Assembly (NCBI GenBank): GCA_963788215.1
Contig: CAWBFX010000006.1
Location: 1 to 63,842, forward strand
DNA length: 63,842 nucleotides
Origin: AC-32 sp963788215
GTDB taxonomy: Bacteria > Actinomycetota > Thermoleophilia > Gaiellales > Gaiellaceae
Direction: 5' to 3'
In this document: positions 42,982 through 52,034 of the stretch, one piece after another
Numbering within the stretch: the first letter of the stretch is position 1
Layout: each line of letters begins with the position of its first letter
Notes under the pieces: generated by a model
Database searches by the model: none
What the model saw: the letters and a program-made list of their open reading frames with translations, nothing else
Told to the model about the DNA's origin: nothing
Program-made: the position numbers and the translations under genes

Positions 42982-44123
42982 GACCCGTCGAACGAGACAT
43001 TTTCGGCAGCCCCGGCGCGGCCCGGTGCGGCGTTGACTATCTCCCGTCTGCCGGTGTGCGCTGAGCCGGCGGGTAGTCGCACCGTGACGCAGAGACCGCC
43101 CGCGGTCCGCGGGGTGAGGGTGAGCGTTCCCTCGTGTGCCTGGGTGATGCTCTTGACGATTGCCAGCCCGAGGCCAACGCCGGCGTGGTCGGTGCGGATG
43201 CGTTGGCCGCGAAGGAACGGCTCGGCAAGCGTGGCGACCAACTGGGGCGTGAGCTTCTCACCGGTGTTCTCGACGGTCAGCACCCCGCTCTCGGGCTGAG
43301 CGCTCGTCGTGACCCACACGGTGCCCTGTTCGGGCAGGTTGTGGACGATCGCGTTGTGCAGCAGGTTCGTGGTCAGCTGCAGCAGGAGCGCGTGTGAGCC
43401 GACGGCGGGGGTGATGTCGCCGGAGGTCTCGACGGTGACGCCGCGTTTCTCTGCGACGGGGAGGAGCATCTCGGCAGCTTCCTCCCCGATAAGCGAGAGG
43501 TCGACCGGTTCTCGGACGAATGAGCGCCGGTCGGCGCGGCTGAGCAGCAGCAGTGCTTCCGTGAGGTCGATCGCTCGGGTATTGACGGCGTGAAGGCGCT
43601 CGACGAGCTCGCCGTTGTCGCGGTTCGGATCGTTGCGGGCCGCTTCGAGGAGCGTCTGCGTGATCGCCAGCGGGGTGCGCAGCTCGTGGGAGGCGTTCGC
43701 TGCGAATCGCTGCTGCTCGGCGACGTGTGCCTCGAGCCGCGCGAGCATGGTGTCGAAGCTGTCGGCGAGGTCGCGGAACTCGTCCCTGCGGCCCGGTAGC
43801 TGGATCCGGTGGGAGAGCGATCCGTCCGCCGCCAACTGAGTGGCGTCGGTGACGCGACTCAGCGGAGCGAGCATGCGGCCGGCGAGCAACCACCCTCCCA
43901 GCAGTCCGAATACGAGCAGGAATCCCATCACGATGGCCGCGATCGGAGCGAAGTTGCGCCAGAGGTCGGCGTGGCTTTGCACGATGAAGATCACGCCTGG
44001 GTGCACACCGCGCGACAGGGAGAAGTACCCGGCGACGAGCAGCACGGCCCCTGCGAGCATGAGGAAGCCCGCGTAGCTGAGGGTGAGCTTGAGGCGAACG
44101 CTCAGACCAGGGGCTCTATCCAC
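42966..44123 (-). CDS. two-component sensor histidine kinase
   Basis: 385 residues from GTG 44123. Two helices at about 14-33 and 60-82 frame a short outer loop. A HAMP domain (LLAGRMLAPLSRVTDATQLAADG) follows. The H-box RFAANASHELRTP has phosphorylated His146, and the ATPase boxes are NLLHNAIVHN and HAGVGLGLAIVKSI. The short sensor loop suggests membrane-stress or intramembrane sensing. It overlaps the regulator gene by eight bases. Confidence 0.92.
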   Translation of the reverse strand: MDRAPGLSVRLKLTLSYAGFLMLAGAVLLVAGYFSLSRGVHPGVIFIVQSHADLWRNFAPIAAIVMGFLLVFGLLGGWLLAGRMLAPLSRVTDATQLAADGSLSHRIQLPGRRDEFRDLADSFDTMLARLEAHVAEQQRFAANASHELRTPLAITQTLLEAARNDPNRDNGELVERLHAVNTRAIDLTEALLLLSRADRRSFVREPVDLSLIGEEAAEMLLPVAEKRGVTVETSGDITPAVGSHALLLQLTTNLLHNAIVHNLPEQGTVWVTTSAQPESGVLTVENTGEKLTPQLVATLAEPFLRGQRIRTDHAGVGLGLAIVKSITQAHEGTLTLTPRTAGGLCVTVRLPAGSAHTGRREIVNAAPGRAGAAENVSFDGSCSHT

Positions 44124-44811
44124 GCTTCGCTTCCTTCGGTTCGGTGTCCGCGTGCATGTCGATGCGGTAGCCGGCGCCGGGCACGGTCGCGATGATCCAG
44201 GGCTCGCCGAGCCGTTTGCGCAGTCCCGAGATGGTGATGCGCACGGCGTTGGTGAACGGGTCTGCGTTCTCGTCCCACGCTTGCGCCAGGAGCGCCTCGG
44301 CGCTGACGAGACCGCCTTCGGCGGCGACGAGGACTTCGAGCACCGCGAACTGCTTCCGGGTGAGCGCAACGTACCGGCCGTCGCGGTAGACCTCTCGGCG
44401 GAAGGGATCCAGCCGCAGGCCCGCCATCTCCTGCACCGGCGGCCTGCTGTGGGCTCGCCTGCGGTCGAGCGCCCGGAGGCGGAGCACGAGCTCTCGGAGT
44501 GCGAAGGGCTTCGTGAGGTAGTCGTCGGCGCCGAGCTCGAACCCGGTCGCCTTGTCGTCGAGGCGGTCGGCAGCGGTGAGCATGAGGATCGGCGTGCCGC
44601 TGCCGGACGCGACGATGCGTTCGGCGATCTCGTCGCCGTTGGGCCCGGGAATGTCCCGGTCGAGCACGGCGATGTCGTAGGCGTTCAGGCTCAGCAGCTC
44701 GAGAGCGCTGTCGCCGTCGCCCGCGACGTCTGCGGCGATCGCTTCCAGGCGCAGGCCGTCGCGGATCGCTTCGGCCATCAGCGGCTCGTCCTCAACGATC
44801 AACACGCGCAT
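44116..44811 (-). CDS. OmpR/PhoB-family response regulator
   Basis: 231 residues from ATG 44811. Receiver domain with phospho-acceptor Asp51 (AVLDRDIPG), acidic pair E7-D8 and the LTKPF lysine. The C-terminal winged helix contains LTRKQFAVLEVLVAAEG and NAVRITISGLRKRLG. It is divergent from the D,D-carboxypeptidase gene 85 bases away, a plausible target (inference). Confidence 0.93.
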   Translation of the reverse strand: MRVLIVEDEPLMAEAIRDGLRLEAIAADVAGDGDSALELLSLNAYDIAVLDRDIPGPNGDEIAERIVASGSGTPILMLTAADRLDDKATGFELGADDYLTKPFALRELVLRLRALDRRRAHSRPPVQEMAGLRLDPFRREVYRDGRYVALTRKQFAVLEVLVAAEGGLVSAEALLAQAWDENADPFTNAVRITISGLRKRLGEPWIIATVPGAGYRIDMHADTEPKEAKRG

Positions 44812-44896
44812 GCGTCGATGGTAAAGCCGGGACGTTTCGCCGGCATATCGAAAACCGAAGACATGCCCGCAACACCACGCTGCCTTGAATGGCGCC

Positions 44897-45895
44897 ATGG
44901 CCCAGGCCCAGCGAGTGCGACGATCGCCCCGCCGGATCCGTATTCGCAGGGTCCGTGCGGCGGGCCTGCTGATCGGCATCCCGATCGCCGCGGCCCTCGG
45001 CTACCAGTTGCTGGCGTCGTCGTTCTCGACGGCCGGGTCACCCCTCGACGTCGTTCGCACCGAGCGTCGCGGCCCGGCGGGCGAAGCGGTGCCCAGGACG
45101 GTGTGGCCGGCATATGGCCAGGCCGCGTTCGTGCAAACGGGACGGACGCAACTCCAGGCCGGACCGAACCAGCACGCGGCTCCGATCGCCAGCGTCGCAA
45201 AGGTGATGACGGCTTATCTCGTGCTCCGGAACCATCCGCTACGGCTCGGTCAGAACGGCCCGACGATCACGCTCACCGGCGCCGACGTGGCCGACACGGA
45301 CCGGCGGCGCGAGCAGCACGAGTCAGTGGTGTCGGTCGCCGCCGGTGAGCAGTTGACCGAGCTACAGGCGCTGCAGGCTCTCCTGCTGCCGTCGGCGAAC
45401 AACATCGCCGCGGTTCTGGCGCGCTGGGACGCCGGCTCGGTAGACCGGTTCGTCGTCCGGATGAATGCAAGCGCGCGGTCGCTGGGCATGACCGACACCC
45501 GCTACACCGACCCGAGCGGCTACGAGGACGCAACCGTGTCGACGGCCGCCGACCAGGTGCGCATCGTCGAGCGGGCCATGCGCATGCCGATGTTCGCGAG
45601 CATCGTCGCCACCCGGAGCGCGGCGCTGCCGGTGGCAGGTCTCGTGCACAACACCGACACCTTGCTCGGTCGCGACGGCTTCGTGGGGGTCAAGACCGGC
45701 TCGGACGACGCGGCCGGCGGCTGCTTCGCCTTCCGGGCCATCCGCTGGATCGACGGCAAGCGCGCGACGATCACCGGGGTCGTGCTGGGGCAGCCGGGCG
45801 AAGACGAGCTCGCGGCGGGTCTCGCGGCCGCCGACGCGATGGTCGACCGCATCGCCGGCCATCCCGCTCGGCCACGCGGCGCGCCGGGGCTCTAG
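44897..45895 (+). CDS. D-alanyl-D-alanine carboxypeptidase (peptidase S11)
   Basis: 332 residues from ATG 44897; TTG 44885 is possible. A basic N-terminus and one membrane anchor (AAGLLIGIPIAAALGYQLL) place the catalytic domain outside. SxxK is S99-V-A-K102, SxN is in LPSANNIA, and KTG in VGVKTGSDD. The enzyme trims the terminal D-Ala of peptidoglycan. Its C-terminal beta domain is absent, which is common in actinobacterial forms. Confidence 0.9.
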   Translation: MAQAQRVRRSPRRIRIRRVRAAGLLIGIPIAAALGYQLLASSFSTAGSPLDVVRTERRGPAGEAVPRTVWPAYGQAAFVQTGRTQLQAGPNQHAAPIASVAKVMTAYLVLRNHPLRLGQNGPTITLTGADVADTDRRREQHESVVSVAAGEQLTELQALQALLLPSANNIAAVLARWDAGSVDRFVVRMNASARSLGMTDTRYTDPSGYEDATVSTAADQVRIVERAMRMPMFASIVATRSAALPVAGLVHNTDTLLGRDGFVGVKTGSDDAAGGCFAFRAIRWIDGKRATITGVVLGQPGEDELAAGLAAADAMVDRIAGHPARPRGAPGL

Positions 45896-46878
45896 GACAC
45901 GCGAGAGGCCGGCTTCGTGGGCGGCTGCGCGACCTTGCGGCCGCTCTGCCAGAGGACGATTGCCGCTCCCGGTAGCGCGAGCGCCGTCGACAGCAGGAAG
46001 AAGAGGAAGCCCGTCGCGAAGGCCGGCTCCGCGGCGACTCCGAGGCCGCCGAGGAAGCTGACGAAGAACGACTCGCGCAGCGCGAAGCCGTTGATCGTGA
46101 AGGGGACGAGCATCACGAGGAAGAGGAGCGGCCCCATCACGAAGAACGGCCGCGGCGAGAGGTCGACGTGCACGGCCTCGGCGACGAGCCAGATCGTCAG
46201 GACACGGGCCGTCTGGAGGGCGAGGGTGGCTGCGAACGCCACCGCGAGCACGCGCCGGTCGCCGCGGTAGGAGTGAACGCCCTCGTAGACGGCGCGCGCC
46301 GGGCGCTCGAGCCGGATCCGGCGCAGGAGCGGTGCGATCCGCGCAAGGAGCGGGCGCGCAGAGCGGGCGAAGAGGAGCACGAAGACCGCGACCGCGGCGA
46401 CGACGAAGCCGAGCTCGAGCCAGAGGTAGGCGCCGACGTCATAGTGGCCGAGGGCGAGCGCGAAGCCGACGGCCGCGAGCACCAGCGTCGCCGCGCCGCC
46501 GAGCGCGCGCTCGAGCAGCACCGAGCCCGCGATCTCGCCGCCGCGGCCCGGGTGGCGCCGCGAGGTCTCGAAGATTCGGGTCGCGTCGCCGCCGAGCGAG
46601 GTCGGCAGCACCTGGCCGGCCGCGTACGAGACGAGGTAGGCGCGCGAGAGCCACGCGAGGCTGTCGTCGATCCCGCGGGCCCGCAAGAGCAGGCGCCAGC
46701 GCCAGGCGAGCGGCCAGATGGTCGCGTACAGCAGGCTGAGCGCGGCCGCGAAGTAGCCGATCCGCGCATCGGCCAGGACGTGGCCCAGCTCGCGGAGATC
46801 GATCTTCCAGACGAGGTAGGCCGCGCACGCCGCCGTCACGAGCAGCGTGCCGCCGAACCGAAGCGCCCGTCTCCGCAT
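45892..46878 (-). CDS. LPG-synthase-TM/YbhN-like membrane protein, paralogue of 22294
   Basis: 328 residues, about eight helices. Shares with the 22294 protein YLVWKIDL, AGQVLPTSLGGDATRIFETSRRHPGRGG and SFFVSFLGGLGV. The start is ATG 46878; upstream codons in this frame do not match the paralogue. It overlaps the carboxypeptidase stop by four bases. Lipid or lipid-linked sugar flipping is the likely role. Confidence 0.84.
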   Translation of the reverse strand: MRRRALRFGGTLLVTAACAAYLVWKIDLRELGHVLADARIGYFAAALSLLYATIWPLAWRWRLLLRARGIDDSLAWLSRAYLVSYAAGQVLPTSLGGDATRIFETSRRHPGRGGEIAGSVLLERALGGAATLVLAAVGFALALGHYDVGAYLWLELGFVVAAVAVFVLLFARSARPLLARIAPLLRRIRLERPARAVYEGVHSYRGDRRVLAVAFAATLALQTARVLTIWLVAEAVHVDLSPRPFFVMGPLLFLVMLVPFTINGFALRESFFVSFLGGLGVAAEPAFATGFLFFLLSTALALPGAAIVLWQSGRKVAQPPTKPASRVS

Positions 46879-46917
46879 GGAATCCCCATCGGCGGGAGGC
46901 GCGCATCCCTCAAGTGA

Positions 46918-47694
46918 GTGACCGAGACGACCGATACCGTGGCCGAAATGACCGTGACAGCACCGACCACGGAACGGCAGCCGCACGCCATCCTCGACCA
47001 CGAGTCTCGCCTGCTGAAGGCGCGCAAGATCGCCCGCCTCGTCGAACGCGTCCGGCCGCTCGAGGGCGCCTCTCTGCTCGACATCGGTGCGGGCTCTGGA
47101 TACATCGCGAGCGCGCTAGCGGAGATCGTCGGGCCGGAAGGCCGCGTGGCCGCGGTCGACGTGAACGACCAGCGCCGGACGAACGACGGCTACGAGTTCG
47201 TCCAGGTCGACGGGACGGAGCTGCCGTTCGAGGACGGCTCCTTCGACGTCGTCCTCTCGAACCACGTGATCGAGCACGTCGGCGAGCCGGGCGACCAGCT
47301 CCACCACCTCGGGGAGGTCAGGCGCGTCCTCCGCCCAGGCGGCGTCTGCTACCTCGCCGTGCCGAACCGCTGGGGCCTGATCGAGCCGCATTTCCGCCTG
47401 CCGTTCCTGAGCTGGGTCCCGCGCCGCTTCGCCGACCCCTACGTGCGTGTCGCTCGCCGCGGAACGCACTACGACTGTCTGCTTCCGACGCGGGGCCGGG
47501 CCGAGCGCCTCTTCGCAGCGGCGGGCTTCGAATACGAGGAAGTGACGATTGCCGCGATGCGCGTCTACCGGGACCTCGAGGACCTGAGCCTCCCGGTACG
47601 GCTCCTGTGCGGGGCTCCGGCCCCAATGCTGCGCCTGCTCGGGCCGGCGAATCCCACGATGATCTTCCTGCTTCGCCCCGCGCGCTCGGCCTGA
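46918..47694 (+). CDS. class I SAM-dependent methyltransferase
   Basis: 258 residues from GTG 46918; ATG 46948 is also possible. The SAM-binding motif is LLDIGAGSGYIASALAE, followed by AAVDVND and FDVVLSNHVIEHV. C-terminal hydrophobic segments suggest membrane association. Such UbiE-like enzymes in glycan regions methylate sugars or lipids; the substrate is unknown. Confidence 0.85.
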   Translation: MTETTDTVAEMTVTAPTTERQPHAILDHESRLLKARKIARLVERVRPLEGASLLDIGAGSGYIASALAEIVGPEGRVAAVDVNDQRRTNDGYEFVQVDGTELPFEDGSFDVVLSNHVIEHVGEPGDQLHHLGEVRRVLRPGGVCYLAVPNRWGLIEPHFRLPFLSWVPRRFADPYVRVARRGTHYDCLLPTRGRAERLFAAAGFEYEEVTIAAMRVYRDLEDLSLPVRLLCGAPAPMLRLLGPANPTMIFLLRPARSA

Positions 47695-47783
47695 GACCGG
47701 CGGATCCGCGCTGCGCGTTATCCGCAGGTCAGTTAGGGGTGCGCCCGGATTCCGGCCCCGAGGGCCGAGAGCATGCTTCGGGC

Positions 47784-49043
47784 ATGGCTGCGCAGCGAGT
47801 CGTCATCCTCGGAGGCGGTACCGGCGGGACGATGGCCGCCAACCGCCTGCGCAAGCGGTTCGCAGCCGAGCAGCTCGAGATCCACGTCGTCGACCGCGAT
47901 GACCGCCACGTGTACCAGCCGGGGCTTCTGTTCGTGCCTTTCGGGTTGGCCGAGCCGGAGAAGCTCGTGCGCTCGCGCCGGGCCCAGCTCCGGGGCAAGA
48001 TCTCGTTCCACGAGAGCGAGGTCGAGTCGGTCTCGCTCGAAGGCGACGAGGTGCGTCTCAACGGAGGAGAGACGCTTCCATACGACGTCCTCGTCGTCGC
48101 CACCGGCGCCGTGCTGCAGCCGGAGGAGACGGAGGGCCTGGTCTGGGCCGACAACGTTCACACGTTCTACGAACTTGACCGTGCGGTGGCGCTGCGCGAG
48201 GCGCTCGAACGCTTCGAGGGCGGGCGGCTGGTGGTCGACATCGTCGACATGCCGGTCAAGTGCCCGGTCGCCCCGATCGAGTTCGTCTTCCTGGCCGACT
48301 GGTGGCTGCAGAAGCGCGGTCTCCGCGAGCGCAGCGAGATCGTCCTCGCGACGCCGCTCGACGGCTGCTTCACGAAGCCGATCGCCTCGGAGCACCTGAC
48401 GCATCTGCTCGCCGAGAAAGGGATCGAGCTCGAGGTCGAATTCGCGGCCGGCGAGGTCGACGGGCACGGGGGGCGGCTCGTCTCCTACGACGGGCGCGAG
48501 CTTCCGTTCGACCTGCTCGTCGCGGTGCCGCTGCATGGGGGCGCGACTTTCGTCTCGCGCTCCGAAGGACTCGCCGACGCGCTCGGCTTCGTCCCGGTCG
48601 ACCCGCAGACGCTGCAGTCGAAGGCGAAGGACAACGTGTTCGCCTTCGGCGACGCAAGCGACCTGCCGACCTCGAAGGCCGGCTCCGCCGCTCACTTCCA
48701 GGGCGAGCTGCTGGTCGAGAACGTCGCCCGCGCCCTCGAGGGCCGCGAGCTCGAGGCGGCGTACGACGGCCACGTCAACTGCTTCCTCGAGACCGGCTTC
48801 CACAAGGCCCTGCTGATCGACTTCAACTACGAGCTCGAGCCCGTGCCGGGCCACTACCCGGCGGCGGTCGGACTGCCGCTCCTGCGGGAGTCGCGGCTCG
48901 ACCACCTCGGCAAGCTCGCGTTCCAGCCGCTCTACTGGCGCGCGCTGCTGCCCGGCCGGAGCATTCCCGGGATCGGCTCGACGATGCCGCGCGCCGGCAA
49001 GCGCATTCCCGCCGGCGCCGCGGCCGGAAAGGTAGGTGCGTGA
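47784..49043 (+). CDS. sqr: sulfide:quinone oxidoreductase-like flavoprotein
   Basis: 419 residues. FAD-binding Rossmann motif VVILGGGTGGTMAANRL at residues 6-22, second DVLVVATGAV, and late VFAFGDASDLPTSK. Redox-type Cys are present in MPVKCPVAP and DGCFTKP, and NCFLETGF is near the C-terminus. The GHYP...LDHLGKLAFQPLYW tail is membrane-associated in the family. Oxidation of sulfide to persulfide or polysulfide with electrons to quinone fits its DsrC- and DsrE-like partners. Exact SQR type and Cys alignment need a structure-based check. Confidence 0.8.
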   Translation: MAAQRVVILGGGTGGTMAANRLRKRFAAEQLEIHVVDRDDRHVYQPGLLFVPFGLAEPEKLVRSRRAQLRGKISFHESEVESVSLEGDEVRLNGGETLPYDVLVVATGAVLQPEETEGLVWADNVHTFYELDRAVALREALERFEGGRLVVDIVDMPVKCPVAPIEFVFLADWWLQKRGLRERSEIVLATPLDGCFTKPIASEHLTHLLAEKGIELEVEFAAGEVDGHGGRLVSYDGRELPFDLLVAVPLHGGATFVSRSEGLADALGFVPVDPQTLQSKAKDNVFAFGDASDLPTSKAGSAAHFQGELLVENVARALEGRELEAAYDGHVNCFLETGFHKALLIDFNYELEPVPGHYPAAVGLPLLRESRLDHLGKLAFQPLYWRALLPGRSIPGIGSTMPRAGKRIPAGAAAGKVGA

Positions 49044-49360
49044 TGACCATGACCCTGATCGCCGACTCGCCGGTCGACGTCGACGCCGAGGGCTTCATGA
49101 CCGACGCCGGCCAGTGGAACGAGCGGATCGCCCAGGGGATCGCCGCCGAGAGCGGGATCCCGGAGCTGACGGACCGGCACTGGCTCGTCGTCCGCTTCAT
49201 GCGCGACCGCTACCTGACAACCGGCAGCGCGCCTTCGATCCGCGCGCTCGGCAAGGAGTCGGGCGTCCCGGTGAAGGAGCTCTACCAGCTTTTCCCCAAG
49301 GGCCCGGCGAAGCTCGCCGCCAAGATCGGCGGAATCCCGAAGCCCAAGGGCTGCATCTAA
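49043..49360 (+). CDS. DsrC/TusE-like sulfur carrier protein
   Basis: 105 residues. DAEGFMTDAGQWNERIAQGIAAE is the family opening, and the C-terminal arm ends in KPKGCI with the penultimate Cys104 that carries persulfide. The second Cys ten residues earlier, needed for DsrC trisulfide chemistry, is absent, as in TusE. ATG 49043 overlaps the SQR stop. It is the likely acceptor of sulfane sulfur from neighbouring proteins. Confidence 0.87.
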   Translation: MTMTLIADSPVDVDAEGFMTDAGQWNERIAQGIAAESGIPELTDRHWLVVRFMRDRYLTTGSAPSIRALGKESGVPVKELYQLFPKGPAKLAAKIGGIPKPKGCI

Positions 49361-49371
49361 GGAGGCGTGTG

Positions 49372-49878
49372 ATGACGACGATGGAAGAGCAGCCGCTGCT
49401 CCAGGCCACCGAGCCGAGGACGATCGAGAAGGTCTCGATCGTGATCTCGAAGGGCTCGCTCGAAGGGATCTACCCCGGCCTGATCATGGCCAACGGCGCC
49501 CGTATGGAAGGGATCGAGGCCGACCTGTTCTTCACGTTCTTCGGGCTCGACGCGATCCGCAACGACCGCATCGAGAAGATCAAGGTCGCGACCGTCGGCA
49601 ACCCGGGCATGCACCTGCCGACCTGGCTCGGCGCGCTGCCCGGCTTCTCCGCGCTCGCCACCTGGATGATGAAGCGGCAGATGGAGAAGATCGACATCCC
49701 GCCGATCCCAGAGTTCGTCGAGCTCGTCCACGACTCCGGCGTCCGGCTCTACGCCTGCAAGGCGACGGTCGACATGTTCGGCCTCGAGCTCACAGATTTC
49801 GTGCCTCAGGTGGAGGAGATCATCAGCGTCGGCGAGTTCTACGAGAAGGCCGCCGGCGGCCAGATCGTCTTCACGTAA
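49372..49878 (+). CDS. DsrE/DsrF-like (DsrE2-type) sulfurtransferase
   Basis: 168 residues with a strong AGGAGG at 49360-49365, six bases before the ATG. VSIVISKGSLEGIYPGLIMANGARMEG is the family opening, and the likely active Cys is in RLYACKATVDMFGL. A hydrophobic middle (LPGFSALATWMMKRQ) matches the membrane-leaning DsrE2 type. Third gene of the SQR-DsrC-DsrE set; it probably shuttles persulfide sulfur. Confidence 0.85.
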   Translation: MTTMEEQPLLQATEPRTIEKVSIVISKGSLEGIYPGLIMANGARMEGIEADLFFTFFGLDAIRNDRIEKIKVATVGNPGMHLPTWLGALPGFSALATWMMKRQMEKIDIPPIPEFVELVHDSGVRLYACKATVDMFGLELTDFVPQVEEIISVGEFYEKAAGGQIVFT

Positions 49879-49953
49879 AGCCCCTAAGACAGGGCGTAAG
49901 GAGTTCGTTAGAGCTCCCAGGCTCCGGGGGAGACCCCGGCTAACATCCCGGAA

Positions 49954-50881
<928 letters not shown>

Positions 50882-50892
<11 letters not shown>

Positions 50893-52030
50893 AAGCAAGC
50901 TCAGCATCGCCCTGATCGCAATCGTCCTCTCGGCTGTCGCGGCAAGCGCGAGGCCGGAGCCCGCCTTCGCATCCCGCGGGATGCTCGTCGGCATGTACGA
51001 CCCGTCGCAGTCGTTCTCCGCGCCGTCCAGGTCGTTCGCGACGTTCGCCAACCTCCGCGTCCAGGTCCTGCGCATGGACCTGCTCTGGGGGCAGATTGTC
51101 GCTCAGAAAAAGCCCGCGCATCCGGGCGACCCGGCCGACCCGGCCTATAACTGGCAGCCGTACGACGCCTTCGTCAAGAACGCGGCCAAGAACCACATCC
51201 AGGTGCTGTTCACGATCTACGGCACTCCGGGCTGGGCCAACGGCGGCAACAAGCCCAACCGCGCGCCGAAGCAGATGTCGAACCTGCGCCTGTTCGCCTC
51301 GGCGGCGGCGAAGCGCTACAGCGGCTCGTACAAGCTCGCCGACGGGACGACGCTGCCGGCCGTCCGCAAGTGGATGGCGTGGAACGAGCCGAACAGCCCG
51401 GTCTTCCTGCGGCCGCAGTGGCAGATTCTCGGCCCGCACAAGATCGTCCCCGTCGCGGCGCGCACGTACGCGCAGATCTGCACCGCGGTCTGGGCCGGCG
51501 TCCACTCGACGCACCTCAAAGAGACCGTCGCTTGCGGCGGCACCGACCCGCACGGCAACAACCGGGCGCGGGGCAGCCGCCCGTCGATCGCGCCGCTGAC
51601 GTTCCTGGCGGCCCTCAAGCGGTACGGGCTGTCCGGCCGGCACTTCGACGTCTACGCGCACCATCCGTACTACAGCCGCCCGAACGAGAGCCCGACGACG
51701 ATGCCGAAGTCGAAGACGGCCATCACGCTCGCGAACATCAACCTGCTGATCAAGCAGCTCACGCGCCAGTACGGGCACAAGACGCTCTGGATCACCGAGT
51801 ACGGCTACCAGACGCGGCCGCCCGACCGGCACTTCGGGGTCTCGTGGGCGAAGCAGGCGAAGTACCTGTCGCAGGCGTACTCGATCGCGCGCCGGAATCC
51901 ACGCATCGGGCTGATGACGTGGTTCCTCCTGCGCGACGAGAAGCGGCTCGCAGGCTGGCAGTCCGGCCTCGAGACGTACGGCGGGAAGAAGAAGCCCGCC
52001 TACTACGCCTTCCGGCGCCTGCCACACTAG
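50882..52030 (+). CDS. secreted clan-A glycoside hydrolase-like protein
   Basis: 382 residues from TTG 50882, with a signal peptide (LSIALIAIVLSAVAASA). TIM-barrel features are VQVLRMDLLWGQI, YGTPGWANGG, the acid/base Glu169 in AWNEPN and the nucleophile Glu306 in ITEYGY. It resembles GH5/GH39-type enzymes. Lying between UDP-xylose synthase and the initiating transferase, it may trim or release the polymer, as PelA- and BcsZ-like hydrolases do elsewhere (inference). Confidence 0.78.
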
Positions 52031-52034
52031 AGGC

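Noticed and set aside
49879..49953. Possible terminator or promoter between the DsrE-like and UXS genes
   Set aside because: Only short GC-rich inverted segments without a T-run or clear boxes were seen.
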